DNA from: G016234445 sp964438865
GTDB taxonomy: Bacteria > Chloroflexota > Dehalococcoidia > Tepidiformales > Tepidiformaceae
NCBI GenBank assembly: GCA_964438865.1
Contig: CAYTMI010000006.1
Location: forward strand, 124,001-188,000
Direction: 5' to 3'
DNA: 64,000 nucleotides
In this document: positions 1 to 7,495 of the stretch, in pieces
Position numbering within the stretch: position 1 is the first letter of the stretch
How the letters are laid out: every line of letters begins with the position of its first letter
Notes under the pieces: generated by a model
What the model saw: the letters and a program-made list of their open reading frames with translations, nothing else
Told to the model about the DNA's origin: nothing
Database searches by the model: none
Translations under genes and position numbers: made by a program

Positions 1-456
1 ATAGCCTCCGATCCCGGCGACAACGCCGTTGAAGAGGTAGCGGTTCTGGGGGTCGTCGGGGGGGCCGAAGCGGAGCGAATCGAGGATGGCGACCGGGTAG
101 GCGCCCATCGCGAAGATGTCACGGACGATACCGCCGACACCGGTAGCGGCGCCTTCGCGGGGTTCGATCGCCGAGGGATGGTTGTGCGATTCGACCTTCA
201 TCACGACACAGCGGCCTTCGCCGATGTCGATGGCCCCGGCGTTCTCGGCTCCGACCTTGGTGAGGACCTGGTCGCCGCCGGTTGGGAAGTAGCTGAAGAG
301 CGGCCTGCTGTTCTTGTAGCCGCAGTGCTCGCTCCAGAGGGAGCCGAACATGCCGAGTTCGACCTCGTTCGGTTCGCGGCCAAGGCGCTGGACGAGGACC
401 GCGTACTCCTCGCGGCTGAGGGCGACGGCGTCGAGGGCTTCCTGGTCAACGGGCAT
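1..456 (-). CDS. purL: Phosphoribosylformylglycinamidine synthase subunit PurL (partial, N-terminus)
   Basis: PurL makes formylglycinamidine ribonucleotide in the fourth step of purine synthesis, using ammonia delivered by PurQ. Only the first 152 residues are in the window; the rest lies beyond the left edge. Visible hallmarks are the SEHCGYKNSR segment near residue 45, which is typical of the substrate-binding start of small PurL, and the VESHNHPSAIEP motif followed by a GAATGVGGIVRD stretch. The ATG at 456 is chosen because a TACCCT box sits exactly 6 bases upstream, matching other leaderless-looking starts here. purQ, its usual neighbour, is about 4 kb away because other genes and inserts lie in between. 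Confidence 0.95.
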   Translation of the reverse strand, partial: MPVDQEALDAVALSREEYAVLVQRLGREPNEVELGMFGSLWSEHCGYKNSRPLFSYFPTGGDQVLTKVGAENAGAIDIGEGRCVVMKVESHNHPSAIEPREGAATGVGGIVRDIFAMGAYPVAILDSLRFGPPDDPQNRYLFNGVVAGIGGY

Positions 457-462
457 GGCTAC

Positions 463-468
463 AGGGTA
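463..468 (-). promoter_or_regulatory. Leaderless-type -10 box of purL
   Basis: TACCCT on the minus strand, six bases before the purL ATG. Same geometry as eight other genes in this window. No Shine-Dalgarno sequence fits between box and start. Confidence 0.5.
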
Positions 469-506
469 AGCCATTCCCGGCTTGCGATTGAGGCGGCGCG
501 GCGGCG

Positions 507-1841
507 TCAGTCGAACGTGTACTTGATCCCGCCGGTGGGAGCGAAAGATGGCTTGATCCGCAGCTCGACGGGGGTTGCTCCGTCGGGGATGGCGAAGATG
601 GCCCGGATCGTCACGGTAGTCCCGTCCTCCACACGCGCCGGGGCCGCGATGCCGCCGACAACGAGCAGTTCAGCGCCGGTGCTATCGGTCTCGCCGTCGT
701 TTTCGTACTTGAGCTTCAGGCCGTCCGCCTCGATGGTGACGGCGCTATCGCTCGCGTTCCGCAAGGTCCATTCGAACGCGACCAACCGCTGCCCACGGCC
801 GCCGGTCAGGATGGGCGCGAGGTCATCGGCGGGGTCGTAGGCACGGGCGAGGGTGAAGACGAAGGTGACGCGGTCGTCGAACCCGCGGTAGTAGGAAGTC
901 GACGTGTCCCTGCCGCCGGCCAGGCGTTCGTAGTCCACGGTTGCGTCGTCGGTTTCGAAACTCAGCGCCACGGCAAGGATGATCAGCCCCCCGAGAAGGG
1001 CTGCCCACAGTCCCCCGAAGATGCCGCAGATGACCGTGGTGGTGTTCGAAGCAGGCCCGGCGTCTTCCGAAAGCGCAAAGGGCGGGAAGCGGTCGTTGAA
1101 CGAGGCGAAGTAGCCGATGACCCGGAAGTGCCACCGCGCCACGCCCGTAACGAAGGCGAACATGCCGCGGGGGTACGTCCCGGTGAAGAGGATGGCGAAC
1201 CACGAGAGGACGACGACCACGGAAACGGCCATGCCGAGGAAGACCAGGACAACCGCGTGGGGGATGAGGAGCGCGGCCTTCCAGAAGAACACCCGCCAGC
1301 GGCTGAGATGGCCGTCCGGGGGGTCGTCGTATTCGAGGGTGACGGGGCTCTTGTCGCGGTCGAAGCTGGGGTACTGGTCGGTGAGCAGGGTTGCGTAGGC
1401 CCACGAGCGGGCGGTGAACGCGAGGCCCCCGGAGGAGGCGGCGAACAGCCAACGCGGGTACCTCCGGCGGAGGAACACCGTCGCCCAGCCCGCAGTCAGC
1501 GCGGCGTTCACGACCGCCACCACCAGGTAGAGGAACAACCAGACCGGGACCAGGAGAGGGAGCCGGAGGAGCGTCTTCCATCGGCTGAACGATTCCGGGT
1601 ACTCGACGTCGAATCGCATCGGGTACGGTGTCGGCGGAGGGGGCGGGAACGCGGGATACGGCTGCGCTACCGGAGGGGTGGGGAGAGTCACCCATTCTGG
1701 CGCCGGGGCGGCAGGCTCCCCGGGAGCGGAGGGCTCGCCTTCGGGTGGGATCTCCGCCGAGGGATACTGCGGCCTGTCCCGGCCCGGGACGTCGAGCGGC
1801 GGCGCACCCTCGTAGTCGGGCGAAAAGGGGTCGTTGCTCAA
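507..1841 (-). CDS. DUF4389 membrane protein with C-terminal extracytoplasmic domain
   Basis: The 444-residue protein starts at a TTG preceded by AGGTG. It has a Pro-rich cytoplasmic N-terminus (about residues 1-75), then two DUF4389 units (about 75-165 and 175-265), each with hydrophobic helices and the signature of an aromatic/Pro segment (YPSF, FPPF) after the second helix. A further transmembrane helix near residue 285 is followed by about 150 soluble residues that look like an immunoglobulin-like DUF4352-type domain (FEWTLRNAS, then alternating strands). DUF4389 has no assigned function. It lies just downstream of the 196-residue DUF4389 paralogue on the same strand, so the two are probably co-transcribed. 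The domain split is read from hydrophobicity and repeat patterns; function is unknown. Confidence 0.85.
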   Translation of the reverse strand: MSNDPFSPDYEGAPPLDVPGRDRPQYPSAEIPPEGEPSAPGEPAAPAPEWVTLPTPPVAQPYPAFPPPPPTPYPMRFDVEYPESFSRWKTLLRLPLLVPVWLFLYLVVAVVNAALTAGWATVFLRRRYPRWLFAASSGGLAFTARSWAYATLLTDQYPSFDRDKSPVTLEYDDPPDGHLSRWRVFFWKAALLIPHAVVLVFLGMAVSVVVVLSWFAILFTGTYPRGMFAFVTGVARWHFRVIGYFASFNDRFPPFALSEDAGPASNTTTVICGIFGGLWAALLGGLIILAVALSFETDDATVDYERLAGGRDTSTSYYRGFDDRVTFVFTLARAYDPADDLAPILTGGRGQRLVAFEWTLRNASDSAVTIEADGLKLKYENDGETDSTGAELLVVGGIAAPARVEDGTTVTIRAIFAIPDGATPVELRIKPSFAPTGGIKYTFD

Positions 1842-1895
1842 CGTGCACCTGCCTGGCTGGCGGCGACGCTTTCCGGCATCGCCGCCACCATGCCG

Positions 1896-2486
1896 CTAGC
1901 CCATCTGGAAGGGTGGGTATTCGTCGGTCATCAAGAGCGAATAGCCCTGGACGCGGGCGCTCCACTTCATCACGTTGGCGACGAAATCATGGAGGCCGGC
2001 GGGGGCCGTCCCGGTGACCAGCGCCGCGATCCAGATGATGACCACGCAGACGTAGGCGACGATGCCGAGAACCGCAAGCGCGATAGCGTGTGGGATGATC
2101 ATGAGGATGCGGAAGAACACGGTCAGCCGGTTGCGGCCGGAGATCTGCGGGGCGACGTTGAGCCGGATGGGATAGTCGCGGACGTCTTCCATCGAGAACG
2201 GTGGGTACTTGTCCGTGAGCAGAGCGTAGTAGCAGCCCGCCCGAACCTGCCAGCGCAGCACGCCCACGGCGAAGTTCATCATTCCCTGGGGGTAGCTCCC
2301 GGTGATGAGGATGGCGATCCAGGCGATGAAGGTGACGACCTGGAGGGCGGTGATGAGGAGGTAGATGACGATGATGTGCGGGATCGCATAGAAGATGCGG
2401 AGGAGGACGCTCAACCGGTTCTGCGGCGCGGCGGGGTCGACCTCCAGGCTAATCGGATAGGACGCTGCCATCCCCGAGCTTGTCAC
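1896..2486 (-). CDS. DUF4389 membrane protein, two-repeat form
   Basis: A 196-residue protein made almost wholly of two DUF4389 repeats (about residues 10-95 and 100-190). Each repeat has the pattern NRLxVxxRI, two hydrophobic helices, a TG(S/T)xPxG turn and a closing (D/E)(K/E)YPPF motif. The GTG at 2486 follows GGGAGAGG; an in-frame ATG five codons later is an alternative start. It is upstream of, and 54 bases from, the larger DUF4389 gene, which suggests an operon and a duplication origin. It begins immediately after the purQ repeat copy at 2534-2798, so its promoter may have been replaced or displaced by the insertions there. No function can be assigned. Confidence 0.85.
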   Translation of the reverse strand: MTSSGMAASYPISLEVDPAAPQNRLSVLLRIFYAIPHIIVIYLLITALQVVTFIAWIAILITGSYPQGMMNFAVGVLRWQVRAGCYYALLTDKYPPFSMEDVRDYPIRLNVAPQISGRNRLTVFFRILMIIPHAIALAVLGIVAYVCVVIIWIAALVTGTAPAGLHDFVANVMKWSARVQGYSLLMTDEYPPFQMG

Positions 2487-2533
2487 GGGACCTCTCCCAG
2501 GCCGGGCGTCTGCTGCGCCCCGCGCCAGCTTCC

Positions 2534-2798
2534 CTTGGTCAGGCTATCCCTGACGCCCGGACTATAGCGCGGTCATACCAACAATGCGAGACCTTCACGG
2601 ATGAGGGATTCCCAGATGCGGTTGCCGTCGGTGCCCCCGACGAGGTCCTCGCCCGCGCGCTCCGGGTGGGGCATCATCCCGAGGACGTTGCCGCGGCGGT
2701 TGATGATCCCGGCGATATTGCGGGCGCTCCCGTTCGGGTTCGATGCGGGGGTCGCCTGCCCGGCGGCGTCGCAGTAGCGAAAGACCACGCGGCCGTCG
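2534..2798 (-). pseudogene. purQ 3'-end remnant, copy A, with its terminator-like hairpin
   Basis: Bases 2587-2798 match 4506-4717 of the intact purQ with one mismatch that I can find in 212 bases. The copy encodes the last 70 or so PurQ residues, from about the VVFRYCDAAG segment to a TGA stop at 2573-2575. Its last residues (GLALLV) differ from those of intact purQ (GLGVLVG). Past the stop, 2534-2586 carries a flank shared with copy B, including a GTCAGG/CCTGAC hairpin at 2538-2554. There is no start or catalytic cysteine, so it cannot make a glutaminase. It reads as a displaced old purQ 3' end. Confidence 0.85.
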
Positions 2799-2862
2799 CC
2801 CTGCCTCCTAGACGGCCTGCGCTGGGCAACTTATACCACCGCCGCGTGGGCACCGCAATCTC

Positions 2863-3030
2863 ATGATGCGCTGCGAGCCCGCGTACGTTCCGATAGCGAC
2901 CCTGAAGATCGCCGAAGAAACGCGTGATGCGCTCGACATCCCGGAAGTCCGTCTGCCCGAGTCCGCGCCTAACGGCCCGATCCCCGAACCGGTCGACGCG
3001 CCAGCTCCGACGGGCAGGTTTCGCCCTTAG
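2863..3030 (+). CDS. Possible small hypothetical protein (55 aa) in the gap between purQ remnant A and the next gene
   Basis: A 55-codon frame (begins MMRCEPAYVPIATLK, ends APTGRFRP) fills most of the stretch between the purQ remnant and the unknown gene at 3027-3881, whose stop codon it overlaps tail to tail. No ribosome-binding site or clear promoter precedes it and I do not recognise the sequence. It may be the truncated end of a gene carried in by the insertion. Nothing else is evident in 2799-3026. Confidence 0.25.
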   Translation: MMRCEPAYVPIATLKIAEETRDALDIPEVRLPESAPNGPIPEPVDAPAPTGRFRP

Positions 3031-3881
3031 ACCGGTCCCGTCTGTCGAGCCACTACGACCGCTCGCTCCACGATCGGAGCAATTCCCTTCAGTAGCGCGA
3101 CTGGAAAGAGTGGAATCAGTTGCGATTCTTCACCAATCAGAATGGCCGCACCGAGGATGGCATGGTCGGACAGCTGCTGACCAAAGACACTGATTAGCGG
3201 TCGCGTTTCCGGTGGCATCCGTAAGATGCCGTGCAATCTGTCTGACACGTAGCTGGCCTCATAACGGAAGTTCATGAGATCCCGACTGTTCCTCTGCAGG
3301 ATCGCATATGGTGTAGGGTAATCTAGCTTCAGTTCCCCATTTGATCGAGTTCCAAACTTCGCCAACATCTCCTCGAAGAATTCTCGGACGAGTTCTCGGC
3401 TAGCCTGCTCGGATGGGACGACGACGCGCAAGGTGTCGATGCGGTTCCCATCCACGTGCTCAAGCACTGCAACGAAACCGTCGCTCATCAGGTTGTCGCG
3501 ACTAGTGGCCGACAACGTGAGTGAGACGTCGGATGTTCCGCTGAGACCGAGCCGACCGGTTCCGAGCCCGAAACGCCCGACTCCTACGCCAACGCCCCAT
3601 CCGTGAAACCCGAAATTATGTGCCATCCACCCACTGACGGTTCCCAACGTGTTGCTGTCGAAGTGTCGGCTCACCTCCCCGAGTCTCAGTCCCTCGTATG
3701 CCTCGATCCCGAGTCGAGGATCAACGATGGTCGTGGGGAGCTCGGCACGGAACGTATCGAGCTCTATGGTAAGTGCGTTGCCGGACAGATTATCACGTTT
3801 CGACTTCTGTCTAGCTGGCAAAATGATTCCGAAGACGACCGCAGCGACGATCACAAGAACAACGACGATCGCAGTTTCCAT
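3027..3881 (-). CDS. Unknown membrane-anchored protein, likely horizontally acquired
   Basis: I do not recognise this 284-residue protein. It begins with one hydrophobic helix (about residues 4-24) followed by a basic stop-transfer segment (RQKSKR), so the remaining 260 residues are probably anchored by the N-terminus. A Gly-rich stretch near residues 90-115 (GFHGWGVGVGVGRFG) precedes a mixed alpha/beta region. The ATG at 3881 follows TGGAG. Base composition (near 52-55% G+C by counting sample lines) is clearly below that of its neighbours, and it sits between two partial copies of the purQ 3' end, both signs of an insertion. No catalytic motif stands out. Confidence 0.7.
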   Translation of the reverse strand: METAIVVVLVIVAAVVFGIILPARQKSKRDNLSGNALTIELDTFRAELPTTIVDPRLGIEAYEGLRLGEVSRHFDSNTLGTVSGWMAHNFGFHGWGVGVGVGRFGLGTGRLGLSGTSDVSLTLSATSRDNLMSDGFVAVLEHVDGNRIDTLRVVVPSEQASRELVREFFEEMLAKFGTRSNGELKLDYPTPYAILQRNSRDLMNFRYEASYVSDRLHGILRMPPETRPLISVFGQQLSDHAILGAAILIGEESQLIPLFPVALLKGIAPIVERAVVVARQTGPV

Positions 3882-3915
3882 TCGCCTACTCCAGACCTGA
3901 TTCGCGCCGGACTCG

Positions 3916-4013
3916 CTTGGTCAGGCCCTCCCTGACGCGCGGACTATAGCGCGGTCATGCCAACAATGCGAGCCCCTCACGGATAAGAGATTCCCAGATG
4001 CGGTTGCCGCCGG
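3916..4013 (-). pseudogene. purQ 3'-end remnant, copy B
   Basis: This copy aligns to copy A (2534-2631) without gaps and with about nine mismatches in 98 bases. It encodes only the last 18 or so PurQ codons (NRIWESLIREGLALLA, stop TGA at 3955-3957) plus the same 3' flank, including the hairpin at 3920-3936, where the stem is kept but the loop has changed (CTATC versus CCCTC). Its greater divergence from copies A and C suggests it is the older relic. The stem conservation suggests a terminator or a recombination feature. Confidence 0.8.
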
Positions 4014-4045
4014 GCGATCGGTCGCGAGTGCCGTGAGGAGGGCAG

Positions 4046-4275
4046 TCAGCCTCTGAGCGCCCGGAGGAACTCCTCGGACGTGAGCGAGAGCTCCCGCAGG
4101 ATCCCCCTCAACAGACCGGGGTCGATATCTCGCCCCCGGTGAACTGGCACGGCGCCCACCGGCCGTCTACGTGGCGCAGGATGACACGGCTGCCCTTGTG
4201 GCGGGCTTCGCGGAACCCCAACCGTTCCAGGGCAGCCACGACCTCTGTGGATCGCAACGCCGGAAGATCGCTCAC
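4046..4275 (-). pseudogene. hicA: HicA-type mRNA interferase, frameshifted
   Basis: HicA toxins are small double-stranded-RNA-binding-fold ribonucleases paired with HicB. The first frame, from the GTG at 4275, gives SDLPALRSTEVVAALERLGF and then KGSRVILRHVDGRWAP; the HicA sequence then continues in another frame as VPVHRGRDIDPGLLRGILR to the stop at 4046. A single missing base near 4155 (CCG GTG read as CCGTG) explains the break. In addition, the family's catalytic histidine (GSH) is arginine here (GSR). It overlaps hicB by the four bases GTGA. The toxin therefore looks dead twice over, unless the frameshift is a sequencing error. Confidence 0.8.
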
Positions 4276-4484
4276 ACCGCGACCTTGTAGACACCCAGCA
4301 GTTCTGCTGGTGCGTCCGCGTCCTCCCCGAGTTCCTCCAGGCAGAGCGAGAGGACTGCCTTGACGTTCTCCATCAACTCGACGAGGTCCTTGCCCTGGGT
4401 GAAACAACCGCGCACCGACGGGACCCTGCCTATCAGCATGCCGCTCTCGCCCTGTTCTACGATGACGATGTACTCGCGCTTCAC
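4272..4484 (-). CDS. hicB: HicB-family antitoxin
   Basis: This 70-residue protein has the HicB partial RNase-H-like fold pattern: an N-terminal strand (REYIVIVEQGESG), a central GRVPSVRGCFTQGKDLVEL segment, then helix ENVKAVLSLCLEEL. HicB binds and neutralises HicA. There is no separate C-terminal DNA-binding domain, so this is the short form. The gene order is antitoxin first, toxin second, with a GTGA overlap. The GTG at 4484 lies 6 bases after a TAGGAT box that overlaps the purQ stop codon, which points to transcription from the purQ tail as well as any read-through. With hicA broken, it may persist as an orphan antitoxin. Confidence 0.85.
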   Translation of the reverse strand: MKREYIVIVEQGESGMLIGRVPSVRGCFTQGKDLVELMENVKAVLSLCLEELGEDADAPAELLGVYKVAV

Positions 4485-4488
4485 CGGT

Positions 4489-5193
4489 CTATCCTACCAG
4501 TACGCCGAGACCCTCACGGATGAGGGATTCCCAGATGCGGTTGCCGTCGGTGCCCCCGACGAGGTCCTCGCCCGCGCGCTCCGGGTGGGGCATCATCCCG
4601 AGGACGTTGCCGCGGCGGTTGATGATCCCGGCGATATTGCGGGCGCTCCCGTTCGGGTTCGATGCGGGGGTCGCCTGCCCGGCGGCGTCGCAGTAGCGAA
4701 AGACCACGCGGCCGTCGGCTTCGAGCTGGTCGAGCGTGGCATCGTCGGCGTAGTAGTTGCCGTCGCCGTGGCTGATGGGAATGTGGATGACCGAACCGGC
4801 GGCGATGCCGTCTGCCCACGGAGTCTCCCCGCCTTCGCGCCGAAGGTAAGTCCATTCGCAGCGGAACTGAAGGCTCTGGTTGCGAATGAGGGCGCCGGGG
4901 AGCAGGTGGCTTTCGCAGAGCACCTGGAACCCGTTACAGATGCCGATGACAGGGCGGCCGGCTTCGGCGAAGGTCGCGACCGCCTCCATCACCGGCGAGA
5001 AGCGGGCAATCGCGCCGCAGCGAAGGTAGTCGCCGTAGGAAAAGCCCCCGGGGAGGACGACGGCATCATAGCCCGTGAGGTCTGTCTCGCGGTGCCAGAG
5101 GATGTCGGCCTGCTGTTCGAGGACGTTGTGGAGGACGTGATAGGTGTCGCGGTCACTCCATGTGCCGGGGAAGCGGATGATGGCGAATCGCAT
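4489..5193 (-). CDS. purQ: Phosphoribosylformylglycinamidine synthase subunit PurQ
   Basis: PurQ is the glutaminase that feeds ammonia to PurL. The 234-residue protein is full length for the family. Class I glutamine amidotransferase features are clear: the nucleophile Cys86 in GICNGFQ and the His/Glu pair in MMPHPERA near residue 205. The YADDATLDQL region and NPNGSxxNIAG motif are typical of PurQ. Its final residues are GLGVLVG, whereas the two remnant copies downstream end in GLALLV and GLALLA, so the 3' tip was probably replaced during an insertion. ATG at 5193 follows a G-rich stretch (GGGGGGA); a CATACT hexamer near 5220 could be its -10. Confidence 0.95.
   Translation of the reverse strand: MRFAIIRFPGTWSDRDTYHVLHNVLEQQADILWHRETDLTGYDAVVLPGGFSYGDYLRCGAIARFSPVMEAVATFAEAGRPVIGICNGFQVLCESHLLPGALIRNQSLQFRCEWTYLRREGGETPWADGIAAGSVIHIPISHGDGNYYADDATLDQLEADGRVVFRYCDAAGQATPASNPNGSARNIAGIINRRGNVLGMMPHPERAGEDLVGGTDGNRIWESLIREGLGVLVG
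4491..4496 (-). promoter_or_regulatory. Leaderless-type -10 box of hicB, embedded in the purQ stop region
   Basis: TAGGAT is formed by the last purQ codons and its TAG stop (GTA GGA TAG) and lies exactly six bases before the hicB GTG. Copies A and B of the purQ end lack these last codons, so the box came with the copy that is now joined to purQ. Confidence 0.45.
4506..4717 (-). repeat. purQ 3' repeat, copy C (inside intact purQ)
   Basis: This is the portion of intact purQ that is duplicated at 2587-2798 with one mismatch. The near identity implies a recent duplication or gene conversion, while the last few codons on the 4489-4505 side are unrelated to those in copies A and B. Confidence 0.85.
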
Positions 5194-5256
5194 GGGCGCT
5201 CGGGTCCCCCCTTGGGAGTCAGTATGCCAACGAGAATGAGCACCTGTCTATGCGAA

Positions 5257-7449
5257 TTAGCCGGGAGGGCTGCCGGTGCGGCTGAGGCGTTCGTGCTGCC
5301 CGATCTCGGCCAATTCGGCCGGGACGGGGTCCGGGTAGGGGATGCGCGGGTGGTAGACGGCCTTGAGCGTCGCCTTGAAGCTCGCGGCCACCTCCTGGAG
5401 TTCGCGCATCGTGATGTCGCACTCATCGAGCTGGCCTTCCGCCAGCCGTTCGGCGAAGACCCCGTCGACGGTCTCGTCGATCCGCGATCGCCCGCGTTCA
5501 CCGCTGGCGCGCACGACGGCTTCGCAGGAATCGCCAAGCATGACGATCGCCGCTTCCTTGGTCTGCGGCCGCGGGCCGGCGTAGCGAAATGGTGCGGGGT
5601 CAACGTTGCCGCCGGCCTGGACCGCGCGACGGTAGAAGAAGGTCACCAGCCGGGTGCCGTGGTGCTCGGGGATGAAGTCGCGGACGAGCAGGGGAAGGCG
5701 GTGCTTTCGGGCGAGCTCGACGCCGGCGGTCACGTGCTGGCGGATGGTGGCGGCGCTGGCAACGGGAGCGAGGGAGTCGTGGGGACTCGGTGCGCCTTCG
5801 AGCATGTTCTCGATGTAGAACCCGGGCTGCGAAAGCTTGCCGACGTCGTGGTAGTAGGCGCCGACGCGCGCAGCGAGGGCGTCGGCGCCGATCCGGTTGG
5901 CGGCCCGCTCAGCCAGCGCGCCAACCATCATGCTGTGGTGGTAGGTCCCCGGGGCCTCCTCCTGGAGCCGCCGGAGAAGGGGATGGCCCCCGTGGGCAAG
6001 TTCCATCAACTGGAGGCGGGTGGTGACGCCGAGCGGGATGGAGAGCACAACGTAGACCCCGACGGTGACCACGGCCGCGCCCAGTCCGTTGATCCCAGCA
6101 GCGAGGGAGAGCCAACCGAAGGTCTCGCGCGTCTGGGTTTCGTCCAGCAGCCAGAAGACGCAGAGGACCGCCCATGTGGCGAAGCCCACCGCAACCGCCG
6201 AGAGGGCGTAGCGGCTCAGGCGCTCGGCGCGGTGGACGGCAAGGGCTCCGGCGAGCCCGCCCGCAACGTAGGCGACGGCCAGCTCATGCGCCTGGGTCGT
6301 GCCGGAGAACGACGCGCCCGCCAGGTCTGGCTCTGTGATCCCGATGAACGTTGCGAAGAAGCCGACCGCGACGGCGGTGACGGCCCCGAACGGGAGGCCG
6401 GCGAAGGACGCCGTCACCATCGCAGCGGCGGCGACAGGCACCGCAAAGGCGAGGTAGCGACCCTCGCGGTCGGGGAGCACCTCGGGGAGGACGAACCGGA
6501 CAGCGACGAGCACCCCGGCGATGGCGAGCCCCACCAGCAGGCCCCTTCGGACGGCCGGGCGTTCAAGCGGCTGGAACTGGTAGAGGAACACGCCAAGCAG
6601 CACCGCGAACCCGAGCGACATCGCCGCGCCGGCCGTGAAGTCCGCGACATTGAAGCCGTCGTTGATCACCCCGGTCCGGTGGAGGGCTTCGATGTCTTCC
6701 GGCTGCAGCTGTTCGCCTTCGCGGACAACCACCTGGCCGCGCGTGTAGGTGACGATGACGGGGGAGACGTTGTCGCGGGCCTCCTGGCGAGCGCGCTCGG
6801 TCGCTGTTTCGTTGACGGGGCTGTTGGGCGCGACGAAGAGGGTGAGGAGACCGGTGAGCGCGGTTCGACTCGCCAGCTCGGCCGCCGACCCGGCCGCCGG
6901 CTCCTTCCGCAGATACTCGTCGGCCTTCGCCAGGGCGGCGTCCTGGGTGTGGATCTCCACGTCCATGATGTCGCGGACGGCAGTGCGGGCTTTCTGGGCG
7001 ACGGCGTCGAGGGCCCCGGTATCGAGGAGCAGCAGGCTCGCCCCAAAGGCGGAGGCTGGCTGGAGTTTCTCGGCCGCAAGGTAGGCGTTGAGTTCGGCGA
7101 GCCGTTGCTCGTTCGTTGTCAGGTCACCGCGCTGGCGGATGAGCCGGACGCGTTCGACGAGCCGGTCGAAGGATCCGAGCTGGGCCTGCTTCACCGTTGG
7201 ATCCGGCGGGAGGTAGGACTGCGGGACCGTCTTCGCCGCGTCCTGCCGGGCCTGTTCGGTGAGCCCGGCCGATTCGAACTGGGCGCCGTGAGCTGCCTCA
7301 AGCGTCTGGGGGGCCGACTCGCCTTCGCGAAGCGCCGAACCGGATGGGACCAGAGGCACCACCAGGAGCCCGGCCACCACCGCCATCACCAGCGTGAAGG
7401 CCGCGGCGGCCAATCGCGAAAACGTCGGCTGAGGGCGTCGGCGAAGCAT
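5257..7449 (-). CDS. pgpH: 7TM-HD phosphohydrolase (PgpH-type)
   Basis: The 730-residue protein has the domain order of PgpH, a membrane c-di-AMP phosphodiesterase in Listeria: one N-terminal helix, an extracytoplasmic domain of about 250 residues, a seven-helix block (about residues 285-490), and a cytoplasmic HD domain. The HD metal ligands are visible as HHSMMVGALAERAA and YYHDVGKL, with a later FIPEHHG. I chose the ATG at 7449 because the longer frame would run into the upstream HAD gene. Gene context (rpsU, yqeY, HAD, pgpH) resembles other Gram-positive and Chloroflexota clusters. Substrate is inferred from the family only. Confidence 0.85.
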   Translation of the reverse strand: MLRRRPQPTFSRLAAAAFTLVMAVVAGLLVVPLVPSGSALREGESAPQTLEAAHGAQFESAGLTEQARQDAAKTVPQSYLPPDPTVKQAQLGSFDRLVERVRLIRQRGDLTTNEQRLAELNAYLAAEKLQPASAFGASLLLLDTGALDAVAQKARTAVRDIMDVEIHTQDAALAKADEYLRKEPAAGSAAELASRTALTGLLTLFVAPNSPVNETATERARQEARDNVSPVIVTYTRGQVVVREGEQLQPEDIEALHRTGVINDGFNVADFTAGAAMSLGFAVLLGVFLYQFQPLERPAVRRGLLVGLAIAGVLVAVRFVLPEVLPDREGRYLAFAVPVAAAAMVTASFAGLPFGAVTAVAVGFFATFIGITEPDLAGASFSGTTQAHELAVAYVAGGLAGALAVHRAERLSRYALSAVAVGFATWAVLCVFWLLDETQTRETFGWLSLAAGINGLGAAVVTVGVYVVLSIPLGVTTRLQLMELAHGGHPLLRRLQEEAPGTYHHSMMVGALAERAANRIGADALAARVGAYYHDVGKLSQPGFYIENMLEGAPSPHDSLAPVASAATIRQHVTAGVELARKHRLPLLVRDFIPEHHGTRLVTFFYRRAVQAGGNVDPAPFRYAGPRPQTKEAAIVMLGDSCEAVVRASGERGRSRIDETVDGVFAERLAEGQLDECDITMRELQEVAASFKATLKAVYHPRIPYPDPVPAELAEIGQHERLSRTGSPPG

Positions 7450-7495
7450 CCCTGCCGATACTACCAGAGCGTCGCCGGAGGCCCGGGAAAGCGCC

